Positions 53,709-63,980 of a stretch of 64,000 bases of DNA are shown here, in pieces. The stretch is from Monoplex corrugatus (lineage: Eukaryota > Mollusca > Gastropoda > Littorinimorpha > Ranellidae). The stretch spans positions 19,761,280 to 19,825,279 of the forward strand of contig JAPXFY010000015.1 in the NCBI GenBank assembly GCA_030674185.1. Reading direction: 5' to 3'. The notes beneath the pieces were generated by a model that did not search any database, was not told the DNA's origin, and was given only the letters and a program-made list of their open reading frames with translations. How positions within the stretch are numbered: the first letter of the stretch is position 1; every line of letters starts with the position of its first letter. Made by a program: the position numbers and the translations under genes.

Positions 53709-56700
53709 CTCTCTCTCTCTCTCTCTCTCTCTCTCCACACACACACACACAGAGCTATCTGTCACCACCACCACCCCACTTTTCCTCTACCATCAACACC
53801 AATAAATTACCTGCCCACTGTATAAGACATCCTTACCTGTGTCAAAGTAGGCCAAATCCATGATGGCTCCCTTGTTCTCTTTGTCATAGTCCAATGTCTG
53901 TTTCAGAGGACCTCCACTAGTATCCAATCTATCAAAAATAACCAATACATCAGTCCTTCAATGCATCCAGATGTCTGTGTCTTTGCTCTTTTTTTTAACA
54001 AAAAGAAAATGTATGTACCACATTTGAAAATGAGATGCTTATACTATGTAATTACCTTGAAAATATGATAAGCAGGTCCAAGCCCTATACTGGTATACCC
54101 TGACACAACAGTGCTTAAAGCAATGAAACAGCAGCACCGATACTCACCATTCATGACAAAAATCCTTAGTACTGAAACAATTTTCAAGTGACTTGCAAAA
54201 AGATTGTTATTGTTATTGTTATGGTTGTTTAAAGCCCAGCCGACTGCATAGAGCCATATCAGGGCTACAACCATTTCAAGACACATACAAAACTTCAACA
54301 CGAAGAAAAAAAGAAAAGAATATAATATTGAGTACACATATCAATGCATTTGCACACATAATCTAAGGAGATGCTTCTGGCACTGACCACTCCGTCCAAT
54401 TTATCACACAGGGAATGTAAAAAACACACCTGAATACAAATATAAACATACCTAAAGACACTAAAACATACATAAAAACAGGCCTAAGTTACCTAAAACT
54501 GGTTCTGCATATCTCATTTCCCTAGAGCCAAAAATGCAACTAATACATGAACCCAATTATCAATCCTAAGAAAAAGTGCATAAGACTTTATTGAACACAT
54601 ACAGGTGAATTGGACCAGCAAGGCAGAAAATGATTGGAAGAAATGACAGAAAGCAAAGGAACAAGGCAGAAACAAAGAGTGTGACCAAAAAGAGGAAATT
54701 TCTTGCACAGAATTTCCTGAAGGTGGGGATACTACTTATACTGAAAGAGCCCCCAACATCCCCACAGGGGGGGGAGGGGGGCGGGGGTTGCAAAAAGATA
54801 TGACAATAATGAACATATACAAAACAACAAAATCAATAATCAATTCAGTCCCACTGTGTGTTTCCTATTTCTGGGACATATTAAACACATTCTTTCAATC
54901 TGCGCTGATATGCTTTCTTTTAATTTGCGCCAATGTGCCTGCTTCTCTTCTTTTTTTAACCTTGAATATCTATGGTAACAGCGGACAATCATTTATTCAC
55001 TAATCCAACAACTTTTCCTCCTTCCCTTCCTACACAGCTTACTGGTACACATTGAGGGACTTGCTGGTACACATTGAGGGACTTAGTGGTACACATTGAG
55101 GGACTTAGTAGTACACATTGAGGGACTTACTGGTACACATTGAGGGACTTGCTGGTACACATCGAGGGACTTGCTGGTACACATTGAGGGACTTACTGGT
55201 ACACATAGAGGGACTTGCTGGTACACATCGAGGGACTTACTGGTGCACAGAGGGACTTACTGGTACATACTGAGGGACTTACTGGTACATATCGAGGGAC
55301 TTAGTGGTACACATTGAGGGACTTACTGGTACATATTGAGACTTAGTGGTACACATTGTGGGACTTAGTGGTACACATTGAGGGACTTAGTGGTACACAT
55401 TGAGGGACTTAGTGGTACACATTGAGGGACTTATTGGTACACACTGAGGGACTTAGTGGTACACACTGAAGGACTTACCAATACACAATGAGGGACTAAC
55501 TGGTACACACTGAGGGACTTACCAATACACAATGAGGGACTAACTGGTACACACTGAGGGACTTATTGGTACACACTGAGGGACTTAGTGGTACACACTG
55601 AGGGACTTACCAATACACAATGAGGGACTAACTGGTACACACTGAGGGACTTACCAATACACAATGAGGGACTAACTGGTACACACTGAGGGACTTATTG
55701 GTACACACTGAGGGACTTAGTGGTACACACTGAGGGACTTACCAATACACAATGAGGGACTAACTGGTACACATTGAGGGACTTGCTGGTACCCATTGAG
55801 GGACTTGCTGGTACCCATTGAGGGACTTGCTGGTACCCATTGAGGGACTTGCTGGTACACATTGAGGGACTTACTGGTACCCATTGAGGGACTTAATGGT
55901 ACACACTGAGGGACTTACCGGTACACACTGAGCGACTAACTGGTACACATTGAGGGACTTATTGGTACACATTGAGGGACTTGCTGGTACACACTGAGGG
56001 ACTTACTGGTACACACTGTGGGACTTACTGGTACACACTGAGGGACTTGCTGGTACACACTGAGGGACTTACCGGTACACACTGAGGGACTTATTGGTAC
56101 ACATTGAGGGACTTGCTGGTACACACTGAGGGACTTACCGGTACACACTGAGGGACTTATTGGTACACATTGAGGGACTTGCTGGTACACACTGAGGGAC
56201 TTACTGGTACACACTGAGGGACTTACTGGTACACACTGAGGGACTTGCTGGTACACACTGAGGGACTTACCGGTACACACTGAGGGACTTACCGGTACAC
56301 ACTGAGGGACTTACTGGTACACACTGAGGGACTTACTGGTACACACTGAGGGACTTATTGATACACATTGAGGGACTTACTGGTACACATTGAGGGATCC
56401 AAGGTCAGAAGCAGCGGCCAGAGTCTGTGACCCTCCACAGAATGTCAGACACTTAATAGCACCACCTGAATCAGAAACTAGAATAGTTCACAACAGCAGG
56501 TTGGTTTTTACCCAGTTTTATTCAAACATTATCACCATCATAACAGCTCAACAACACCATTATCAAATGTCTTCTACAGCCCAACTATTTTCATTTATAT
56601 ATTACATAGATACTTCAGTAGATCTGAACATTTACAAGACCATGCTAAAACCTATCTCACCATCTGCAACACATATATACAAATTCAAAGATACCATTCT

Positions 56701-59700
56701 GAAATTTTGGAGGACACACACACCACACGCACACGCACACGCACACGCACACGCACACGCACACGCACACGCACACACACACACACAACACACAGGACAA
56801 ATGCTTGTCATTCAGAAGTCACCAAGGTCCCGGTGGGATGCAAGAAAGGAAGCATCATGTCCTTCACTAACAACTGCAAAAGCTGAAAGAAGAATACATG
56901 TATAGCAAATGATCTAAGCTTTGATTCCTGTTAACTCTTTCTTAGGGCTCTCTTGCACAAGTTTAACATTCAATGTAAGCTGTGCAACTAGTTGTAAATC
57001 AATCATAACTGTTCCAAAAGCAATGCTTGTTTCTGTTAACCTCTACATTCTGCATCACTGGCGTCAAAATATGAACAGTGAATGAAATCAGCGGACTAAC
57101 AAAAGAAGTGAGGTACACACTCTGTTTGTTGAAGACCATCTGTGATCGGTTGGCAGCAGTTTTGCCCTCCAGTCGACTCACTTCCCACAGACGTACGGTG
57201 TTGTCATTGGAGCAACTGGCAAAATACTTGTGGTCAGGACTGACACACAGTCTGCAACACACACACACAAATTCACAGACACCACTAAGATACTTGGGAG
57301 AACAAAATACAAATACATGAACACACAGGTGTCTGTCAAATACCTGTTATCAAGAAGTCACCAATAATGTCCTTGCTACCATCCTTTCAAGATTTACATT
57401 ACTTCCTAAATTGGTATTATTTTTGGTGGGATGCAACAAAGCAACAGCCATGCCCTTAACCAGCTATCACAAAAGTAGAACACAATGAAACAAAACAGAC
57501 ATGGAAAATCATGAACAAATGATCGTAATCTACTTAACCCTATCCCATTCACTCCGGCTGCATCCGGCCAAACACAGCTCTCCCGCATCTGTTCACTCCG
57601 GCCGCATGTTTGCACACATGGCCAGTACTTTTCCATCACGCTGTAACCTTGAACTAGCTCACTCTGTATGATTGAAATTTGGCGGGTAGGTCCACGGAGG
57701 ACCAATGAACTATTAACACTAAATTAAGACGCCACCACTGGCATCATTCAAAAGACAGAAGAAGGAAATGACCGCATTCCATTCTTGTGTACGTGTGAAT
57801 GAGAAAGATGGCGACGCAGCACGAAGAAGTAGAATGGGAGGAGTATACAGAGGAGGAATTAGAAATTATTTTGAGAGAAATGGAGCAGATGGAAAAAGAA
57901 AAAGATGCAGAATCAGATGTAGAAATTGATGTTGCTGAAGGAGATGATGAGGAGGAGGAAAGCGAGGAAGAAAGCGACCCTGAAGACAATGTGCCGTTAG
58001 CGGATTTGCAGACGACGTGGCGACACGCTGCTGTAGCAAGCCGGGTGAACGAATTCTATCTCGAAACTGGCCCTTCACACGCATTGCCCGCGAATGCAAA
58101 ACCTTTGGATTATTTTTATTTATTTCTACCGGAATCTTTTTTTCAAACGGCGGCAGAGGAGACTAACAAGTATGCAAAACAGAAGATCGTAGCTAGAGGC
58201 TTGGCCAGTAATCCATTGTGGAGAGACATCATCAACTGAAATACGTGCCTACCTGTCAATCCTTATTATGATGGGAATCAACCGTAAACCGCGGATTGAT
58301 ATGTACTGGTCGACTGATCCACGTTTCAATGACCCTTGGATTAATAATAATAATAATTACAATATTTATATAGTGCAAAATCTTGATAAAATCAAATCTA
58401 AGCGCTGAAGCAGACACACAAGCACGCACGCACGCGCGCACGCACACACACACGCACGCACGCACGCACGCACGCACGCATGCACGCACGCACACACACA
58501 ACACACACACACACGCATGGCTATAAATGGGGAGAAAGAATAAAAGCAATAAAAGCAAGAATAAAAGCAATGGAAAATTACAGAGAGCATAGCATATACA
58601 ATTATATATTATAACCATGTGATTCCCCTCCGAGCAGAGACAGGCTGCAGAGGGGGGAGAGGGGGGGGGGTTGAGTGAGGTTAGGATTTTATGCGGAGGA
58701 GAAAAGGTGAGTTTTGAGAGCGGACTTGAAGGAGACAAAAGTAGGTTGCTGACGGACTGAGAGAGGAAGTTTGTTCCAGGAGAGTGGACCAGAAACAGAG
58801 AAGGCTCGTGGACCATAGGTATTGAGCTTAGTGCGTGGAAAGCGAAAAGTCAGAGGATCGGAGGCAGAGCGGAGGGTACGTGAGGGAACATAGATCTCAA
58901 GTAGGCTTGACAGGAAATCGGGGGCTGCGTTATTGAGGCTTTTGTAGCACATGGTGTCTAGTTTGTACTGTATGCGCTTTCATACAGGGAGCCAGTGAAG
59001 TTGTGCCAGGAGAGGAGATATGTGGTGAGCTTTTTTCTTTTTGAGTACAAGGCGTACAGCATTGTTTTGAATGCGCTGTAGGATGTGAATGGTGGAGGCA
59101 GGAAGACCAGACAGGAGTGAATTGCAATAGTCAATGCGAGATATTATGAAGGAGAGAACGAGTTTTGCAGTTGTTTCGACAGAGAGATACTTCCTGATCA
59201 GCCTTATACGATGGAGATGATAGTAGCAAGATCTGGCAGTTTGAGAAACAAAGTTGTTCATGGAGAGGGTAGAGTCAATGCAGACACCAAGGTTTTTAGC
59301 TGAATCAGAAATTGGGACTGATGTGTTACATAATGGGAGAGAAAGAGGAGGCAGCTGAGAAAGTTTCTGACGGGTGCCAATGAGGATAGCTTCTGTCTTG
59401 TCGTCATTAAGCTGAAGTTTGTTGAACGTCATCCAGTTCTTAATGTCCGAGTAACACTCAGTGGTGCGAGTCAACAGTATTATGCCTAAAACAAGGTTTC
59501 TGAAAATCAATCAGTATTTTCACCTGTGTGACACATCGAACACACCTGGGCGTGACAGTGCGAACTACGACCCTCTGTATAAGATCAGGCCTTTCATTGA
59601 TATTATCCAGCCACTGTTCAAGTCACGATACAACCCTGGCCGTGACTTGAGCATTGATGAATCAATGATTGGGTACAAAGGGAGGGTGTTTTTCAAACAG

Positions 59701-61916
59701 TATATGCCCGGAAAACCTACCAAGTGGGGGATCAAGGTGTGGCAACTGTGTGATGCAGAAAGTGGATACTGTGTGGCGTTTGACATCTATACGGGTCGTC
59801 ATAGCCGCCAAAATACCAACATCAGCCTGGGGGAGGAGGTGGTCGACAAATTGGCCTCAGCTTACTACAACCAACACAGGCACCTTTATTTTGACCGCTT
59901 TTTCTCGTCAGTGCCCCTTTTGAAACACCTGTCCAGCAAAGGGACCTATGCCTGTGCGACAATCATGCCAAACCGCAAAGGACTTCCTGACGAGGTGAAG
60001 GCGGCCAAACTACCCAACAGAGGTGATCTGCTACAGGTGCAACAAAGTCCTCTGATGGCCACCGTGTACAAAGACAAACGCCAGATCTACATGCTCAGCA
60101 CCAATCAGCCACCGGGCAAATCAACCGTAGGTGACAAAGAGATCCCCACTGTCATCGCTGCCTACAATAAGTACATGGGAGGTGTTGACAAGTGTGACCA
60201 GTACATGGCCTACTATCCCGTGGGACATAAAAACAAGAAATGGTGGAAGTACATCTTCAATTCCTTCGTCAACTTATGCATTGTACAGGCTTTTCTCACC
60301 TGGGAGAAATCGACACACGATCCACCTGTCAAGAAAAGGTACGATCATCTCTCCTTCCGAGCTGATGTCACCGACCAACTGAGGGGTGGATTTACTTGCC
60401 GTAAGAAGACAACAGGAAAGCGGAAACAAATCCCTGAGGCTCCGATTGCTGTCCAAACAATCAATCACCACAAGCTGATCAAGATAGAAGGACGCAAAAG
60501 AGTCTGTCCCAGTGTGTCATCGTAGGGCGACTGACACCCACAAATCGACAGGTAGAAACGTCATTTCAGTGCGGATTTTGTCAAGTTCCACTGTGTCGTG
60601 TCGGCCGTGACTGTTTTAGGAACTACCATGACAGCAATCTTGTGCACCAAAACAACAACCAATAACTACACGCAAACAAGTTAGGATCTGCACCTGAAAG
60701 TTGACAATTTTGTGACATTGAAATGACTCAGATAAAATGACAACCAACCAGCACACTGGCAATGACCGACACGATTGTACTCTCAGATACATGCATATAT
60801 ATACATACAGCTATTTGTTTTTCTCCATAAAGTGTACAAAGTAGACTGTGTAACAGTGTTAGTTTGTAGTGCTTTTCCTGTTCTTTGACTATAAACACGT
60901 ATAGTTGGTGAAATGGATTTGGTGACACTGACAATTCAGATGGATTACCATAGTGACGGGAGTGATGGGACAAGTTCAGGTAGGCCTCTCTGTATTGTTT
61001 GTAACTCACAAACGTCTGTATGTCATGTTACACCGTGTATGTTTACTAACATCATGATGTCACCTCGAAAACACCTGTGACATGTGACAATAGAGGGGAC
61101 AACGACACTACATCCACAAGTGAGACACACATATTGACATGCAAACCAAAGTATGTTCACTCATAAACACTTCTGCCAAAAATTGTTGCTCTACGGCAAA
61201 TGACAGCTGAGTAGTGCTGTATAGCGTACATGAACCATATTTTCCTTGAAAAAAGCTGAAAAACCATGAATACTAGGGGAAGTTTCACTGCGAGCTATGC
61301 AAATGGGAGAGGGTTAATCACAATACATATAGGAACTGGTCACAGTGAAAAAGTCTGAAAATAGAGGGGACATACAACAATTGCTGCCACTGTTTTCATT
61401 CTCATGACAGATGATTCAGCTGAAGCGACTGCAACATTTCCAGTTCCATGAAGCAGTGGTTAGTGTCATTCAAAGTTGGAAAAACATCTGGAAATAAAGC
61501 ATTTTCTGCAGTTCTGATTTCCTCTTAACTAGAAAACTGACAGTGAAATATCGGAAATTACCAAAACTTAGATAAACTTCCTATGCCTGATCAAACACCG
61601 GATTTTAGGTAAAAACATTTACACTGAAAGATTTAAACTTCAGACTTTAAAAATATGGTTCTGTTTTTTCATGCTTTGAAGATGGCAATTATTTGAGCAC
61701 ATGTGTACATATGAATGATATGCACAGACACAATACAAACAAGGATGCGCGCAAGCGCGCATGCGCACACACACGCGCGCGCGCGCGCACACACACACGC
61801 GCACGCACACACACGCGCACACACACACACGCGCACACACACACACACGCGCACACACACACACGCGCACACACACACACGCACGCACACACGCACGCAC
61901 ACACACACACACACAC

Positions 61917-62008
<92 letters not shown>

Positions 62009-62324
62009 TCTCTGTTGACAGCTTTTCTGTGTTCTTGTAGATAAGCAACCAGTAGTCACAACACACACACACATTTTCTTAAATCCCCATCCATCCCCCT
62101 TCCCAAGACATGCACACATAATACTCACCTGTTGACAGCTCCGCGGTGTTCCTGTAGATGAGCGACCAGTACACCTTTGGGACGCCAGTTGTCTGGCAGA
62201 GGTCGGGAGTCCCACATGATGCCCTCTACAAGGTCGCGCGACATCACCTCCGCTTCAAACCGACTCCGCTGATGGTGCACACAGTTCCGCAGGTCCCACT
62301 TACATTGAGCAAAACGAGTTGTCA
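42882..62324 (-). CDS. PIK3R4: PIK3R4 / VPS15 (3' part, WD40 propeller, 9 exons)
   Basis: VPS15 is the scaffold pseudokinase of the class III PI3-kinase complex with VPS34 and Beclin, acting in endosomal sorting and autophagy. Nine minus-strand exons join in frame to 427 residues plus stop, which is the C-terminal WD40 propeller of a protein of about 1350 residues in human. Diagnostic pieces are [95 protein letters not shown] and a final GHIKVWK. Exons (5' to 3'): 62324-62129, 57251-57121, 56465-56381, 53928-53837, 50574-50470, 46824-46693, 45404-45247, 43926-43757, 43098-42882. All phases agree. The kinase and HEAT regions lie beyond the right edge. Confidence 0.92.
43259..43755. repeat. (CA)n-rich microsatellite block
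   Basis: Several CA runs with AAAC-type interruptions between PIK3R4 exons, ending 2 bp from the exon 8 donor at 43757. Open frames here are artefacts. Confidence 0.95.
43757..43926 (-). CDS. PIK3R4: PIK3R4 exon
   Basis: The acceptor is GGTATTGCAG and the donor TTACAG/GTTTGT. It encodes [20 protein letters not shown], then [18 protein letters not shown] and SPSNLVSY. It is a WD40 repeat ending in YWD. It exits in phase 2. Confidence 0.9.
44325..44950 (+). repeat. 32-bp and 17-bp nested minisatellites
   Basis: The outer array has a unit of about 32 bp with CTCTGCTGCAATGTGTTGCA and GCCAAAAACCAG. Inside it, at about 44673-44850, a 17-bp subunit (CCTGCTACAATGTGTTG) is repeated about 11 times perfectly. 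The units around 44600-44660 are shortened. Long open frames are artefacts. Confidence 0.93.
45247..45404 (-). CDS. PIK3R4: PIK3R4 exon
   Basis: The acceptor is GTGTTTGCAG and the donor ATGGAG/GTAACC. It encodes [35 protein letters not shown] and LWASPYPPF. Phase 0 exit. A CA microsatellite (45420-45482) begins 16 bp upstream of the exon, in its acceptor region. Confidence 0.92.
45420..45497. repeat. (CA)n/(CG)n microsatellite
   Basis: A CA run to 45482 followed by CGCGCGCGCGCGC. It directly precedes the acceptor of the minus-strand exon at 45404. Confidence 0.95.
45585..46325 (+). repeat. About 61-bp minisatellite
   Basis: About 12 copies of a unit with ATACACCAAGATCTATATAG, AGTGCAACTTCTATAAAGA and AACTTTATCTGGTAATAAAC, in a PIK3R4 intron. 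Confidence 0.95.
46495..46541. repeat. (CA)n microsatellite
   Basis: A pure CA run in a PIK3R4 intron. Confidence 0.95.
46693..46824 (-). CDS. PIK3R4: PIK3R4 exon
   Basis: The acceptor is TATGTACAG and the donor GAGCCA/GTCAGT. It encodes [33 protein letters not shown] and TIKHRA. The WDMRF motif matches VPS15. It exits in phase 1 to the exon at 45404. Confidence 0.92.
47230..47655 (-). mobile_element. Truncated 5' end of a piggyBac-like element (possible)
   Basis: On the minus strand this begins after TTAA (47656-47659) with CCCCCTTAGCATGATAAGCC. Two subterminal palindromes follow (GCCACAATCGTGGC, CCACGATCGTGG), then a Met-initiated stretch from about 47428 starting [10 protein letters not shown]. 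The TTAA/CCC start and inner palindromes resemble the left end of the element at 38865. No transposase core remains. Assignment is inference. Confidence 0.4.
48050..50110 (-). mobile_element. Degenerate DIRS-like (or Gypsy) retrotransposon remnant
   Basis: Minus-strand pieces in shifting frames resemble a reverse transcriptase: [70 protein letters not shown], and downstream a [15 protein letters not shown] DD motif. The order (NL..LNKFL, DLKDAYFHIPV, FGLSPAP, LDD) is that of DIRS/Gypsy RT. Many frameshifts and stops make it non-functional. It lies in a PIK3R4 intron in the same direction as the gene. Confidence 0.55.
50470..50574 (-). CDS. PIK3R4: PIK3R4 exon
   Basis: The acceptor is GACACTAG and the donor ATGG/GTCAGT. 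It encodes [19 protein letters not shown], then [15 protein letters not shown]. Exits in phase 1. Confidence 0.92.
50690..51208 (-). mobile_element. Dispersed retroelement-like repeat R, copy 2
   Basis: Minus-strand relative of 16010-16565. It shares AGTATCCCCACCTTCTGGGA near its 5' end, the AGCCCTGATGTGGCTGTATG segment and the CAGCTGGGCTTTCAACAA end. It starts 116 bp after (gene sense: upstream of) the exon at 50574. Confidence 0.65.
51240..52930 (+). repeat. Compound TGCTGTG minisatellite
   Basis: 1.7 kb of short TGCTGTG/TGCAGTG/TGGTATACAG units without a single fixed period. Toward the right, at about 52590-52830, lies a regular array of about 60 bp (TTTTTTTGTACTATACTGAG with ATGTTGTGTGCTGTGTTGTG). 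It produces open frames on both strands up to 473 codons; all are repetitive and unsupported. Confidence 0.93.
53565..53750. repeat. (CA)n and (CT)n microsatellites
   Basis: CA runs, then CT runs (53673-53735), then CA, about 85 bp from the PIK3R4 exon donor at 53837. Confidence 0.95.
53837..53928 (-). CDS. PIK3R4: PIK3R4 exon
   Basis: The acceptor is TTTTTGATAG and the donor GACACAG/GTAAGG. It encodes [20 protein letters not shown] then [10 protein letters not shown]. Takes phase 2 from the exon at 56381, completing a CA/A Gln codon, and exits in phase 1. Confidence 0.9.
54202..54775 (-). mobile_element. Dispersed retroelement-like repeat R, copy 3
   Basis: The most complete copy. On the minus strand it starts GGGGGCTCTTTCAGTATAAG, has CAATAAAGTCTTATGCAC about 170 bp in, and ends GCTGGGCTTTAAACAACCAT with an (AAC/AAT)n tail at 54202-54225. 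Same family as 16010-16565. Confidence 0.7.
55039..56395 (-). repeat. 22-bp minisatellite made of an exon end and its donor
   Basis: About 60 head-to-tail copies of a 22-bp unit, read on the minus strand as GTAAGTCCCTCAATGTGTAC plus CA. The copy at the right edge is the real 3' end of the PIK3R4 exon at 56381-56465 (last 16 bases CCCTCAATGTGTACCA, then GTAAGT). Each unit therefore carries a 5' splice site or a mutated form of one (GT, GC, AT or CT). The open minus-strand frame at 55936-56280 follows from this and is not evidence of a separate gene. Confidence 0.92.
56381..56465 (-). CDS. PIK3R4: PIK3R4 exon abutting the minisatellite
   Basis: The acceptor is TTTCTGATTCAG. It encodes [20 protein letters not shown] and DLGSLNVY, with donor ACCA/GTAAGT. 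Splicing here leaves phase 2 and exactly matches the next exon at 53928. The exon's last 16 bases are the unit of the downstream array. Confidence 0.9.
56716..56790. repeat. (CACACG)n microsatellite
   Basis: A hexanucleotide run of CACACG followed by CA, in a PIK3R4 intron. Confidence 0.95.
57121..57251 (-). CDS. PIK3R4: PIK3R4 exon
   Basis: The acceptor is GTGTTGCAG and the donor CAAACAGA/GTGTGT. It encodes [20 protein letters not shown], then [18 protein letters not shown] and VFNKQ. This is a WD40 repeat with the [10 protein letters not shown] signature. Exits in phase 1. Confidence 0.92.
57799..58335 (+). pseudogene. piggyBac transposase, N-terminal part
   Basis: Starts with an acidic stretch ([20 protein letters not shown] and repeated E/D runs), then [20 protein letters not shown] and [13 protein letters not shown]. 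After WRDIIN at 58239 the frame breaks. The next frame continues [20 protein letters not shown] and [14 protein letters not shown] to the LINE junction at about 58336. It is the N-terminal half of the protein continued at 59463. Confidence 0.85.
58337..59461 (-). mobile_element. CR1/L2-like LINE, copy 2, inserted in piggyBac
   Basis: Minus-strand RT fragment from [20 protein letters not shown] through [12 protein letters not shown] and [12 protein letters not shown] to [11 protein letters not shown]. It has the same 3' untranslated region as copy 1, including a (CA/GCA)n tract at about 58405-58515 and a terminal (TAA)n at 58340. A frameshift lies near 58960. It is 5'-truncated and interrupts the transposase between FNDPW and [10 protein letters not shown]. 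Confidence 0.88.
59463..60525 (+). pseudogene. piggyBac transposase, C-terminal part
   Basis: A 354-codon open frame containing the catalytic core: [33 protein letters not shown] (Asp 1), [33 protein letters not shown] (Asp 2) and [15 protein letters not shown] (Asp 3). The three Asp positions are intact and this half has no internal stops, so the element was probably disabled by the LINE insertion and the N-terminal frameshift. No Cys-rich C-terminal domain is seen in this frame; a [15 protein letters not shown] stretch lies just downstream in another frame (about 60573-60605). Confidence 0.88.
61745..62003. repeat. (CA)n/(CGCA)n microsatellite
   Basis: CA runs mixed with CGCGCACA and ACGCAC motifs, about 125 bp from the PIK3R4 exon at 62129. 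All open frames across it are artefacts. Confidence 0.95.
62129..62324 (-). CDS. PIK3R4: PIK3R4 first readable exon
   Basis: The acceptor is ATTTTTTTCCAG and the donor AACAG/GTGAGT. It encodes [20 protein letters not shown], then [20 protein letters not shown] and [20 protein letters not shown]. This is the start of the WD40 region of VPS15. It begins inside a codon, so upstream exons lie to the right of the window. Confidence 0.92.
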
Positions 62325-62799
62325 CTGGAAAAAAATGCAATAAATCAATACAAAACAAAACAAAACACAACAATTCATTAAAAATCAAATGGCTAAGATT
62401 TTCCTGGCAAGAATATACAGAAATCCATTCTGAGAGGTAAACAAAACACAAGCATACATTCAGAAAAAAGGAAAAATACAAGAAAATCAGGATGGTGCTG
62501 TAGTATCATGAGACACTTTTCTCAGAGAGACCAATCTACATTTAACATGGAAAAAATTCTGTTGTGATTTTTTTTATATTTCTCATAACATTTAAAGAGT
62601 AATTCCTAGAAAACTGTAATACAGGGATCTGGACTCTAAAATTCAGATTGTCAGTGTAATAACACCAATTCACCTTTTAACCTCTAACTCACTTGAGCCT
62701 GAGCAATTTTTAACTCGGCAAAAGCTGAAGCTTGATGTTTTGGGGTTGTTATCATATTCTCGGCTTTACCCTCACAGAACAGAAGAGCAGAATGCTATC

Positions 62800-63545
62800 C
62801 TGCGGTAAAGATAACAGATGCAGATTACGCTGATGACCTGGCTGTTCTCGCAGACCTCCTGAAGATGCAACATCTCTCCTTCACAATGTCGAAAGAACAA
62901 CAATGGAGATCGGGCTCCACCTCAATGCAAATAAAACAGAGTTCATCTGTCTGAACCAAGACGCATCAGAAGGTATGAGAAGTCTCAATGGAGATACGAT
63001 CAAACTTGGCAGCTACACTGACTTCACAGAACAAAACGTCAACACCAGACTCGGAAATGCCTGGGGCGCACTAAATCAACTGGACAAAATCTGGAAATCC
63101 AATCTACGAGACAACCTGTAGAGCAGCTGTAGAGTCCATTCTTATATATGGCTGAATCTCTTGGACCCTGACAACGACACTGGAGAAGAAGATTGATGGA
63201 GCATACACACGAATGCTGCGTGCAGCCCTGAACAAATCCTGGAGAGAACATCCAACTAACAAAGAGTTATATGACAAGATCCCACCAATCAGTAAATCAA
63301 TACGTCAACAAAGACTGCGCTTCGCGGGACACTGCTGGTGTAGCAAAGAAGAACTGGTGGGGGATGTTCTACTATGGAGACCCAGCATAGCAAACAAAGA
63401 CCAGGTCATCCAAAGAAGACCTTCATCGACCAACTGATCGATGATACGGGCTGTCAGTATGATGAACTACCTACTGCAATGTCTGACAGAGAAGGATGGA
63501 AGAAACGTGTCATGGATAGCCGAGCAAGCTCGACATGATGATGAT
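62800..63545 (+). mobile_element. LINE remnant (RT C-terminal region)
   Basis: Encodes IGLHLNANKTEFICLNQDAS, RLGNAWGALNQLDKIWKSNL and, in other frames, MLRAALNKSWREHPTNKELY, IRQQRLRFAGHCW and WKKRVMDSRA. This is the 3' half of a non-LTR retrotransposon polyprotein with several frameshifts and a stop at about 63120. It ends in (GAT)n at 63537-63545. Its insertion relative to PIK3R4 cannot be fully placed. Confidence 0.7.
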
Positions 63546-63872
63546 CATATTCTTCAGTGTACATCGCAATCTGACTGAATTTTTCACACAAATAAAATTA
63601 AATAAAGACCTTGGAAATAAAACAAAAATTTGACAACTGCTGAATGTACTGTCCACTTTGTATGAAAATCAATACGTCATCTACACATCAACACATGACT
63701 TAAAATGAACATTCGTCATTGCAGGGTGGTGCATGATCAGACATTTTCAGTTTTATTATTAATAAGACAGTGAGTGTCCTGAGCCTGATGCCTGGATGCA
63801 TCACTGTTTTCTTACTTTGTTTTCTTGTACATAAACATGAACACCTTAAAAATAAGTCAAATATTTTCTAAA

Positions 63873-63875
<3 letters not shown>

Positions 63876-63950
<75 letters not shown>

Positions 63951-63980
63951 CATGCAACACACACACATGCAAACACAGAC
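63876..63980. repeat. (CA)n microsatellite
   Basis: A long CA run to 63948 with CATGCA interruptions continuing toward the window edge. Confidence 0.95.

Larger units (their letters stand above)
57538..61313 (+). mobile_element. piggyBac-like transposon split by a LINE
   Basis: Flanked by TTAA at 57534-57537 and 61314-61317. The terminal repeats are CCCTATCCCATTCACTCC and, reversed from the right, CCCTCTCCCATTTGC. The motif TTCACTCCGGC-GCAT occurs twice just inside the left end (57548, 57592). Without the nested 1.1 kb LINE the element is about 2.65 kb, the same size as the element at 38865. It lies in the intron between the PIK3R4 exons at 62129 and 57251, antisense to the gene. Confidence 0.88.

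Noticed and set aside
55936..56280. A 114-codon open frame with a [24 protein letters not shown] repeat as a separate secreted Cys/Pro protein.
   Set aside because: It is produced by the three-unit periodicity of the exon/donor minisatellite; there is no independent start or signal.
55039..56395. Regular array that at first sight resembles a CRISPR array.
   Set aside because: The 22-bp units are directly adjacent with no unique spacers, in an animal gene. It is a minisatellite.
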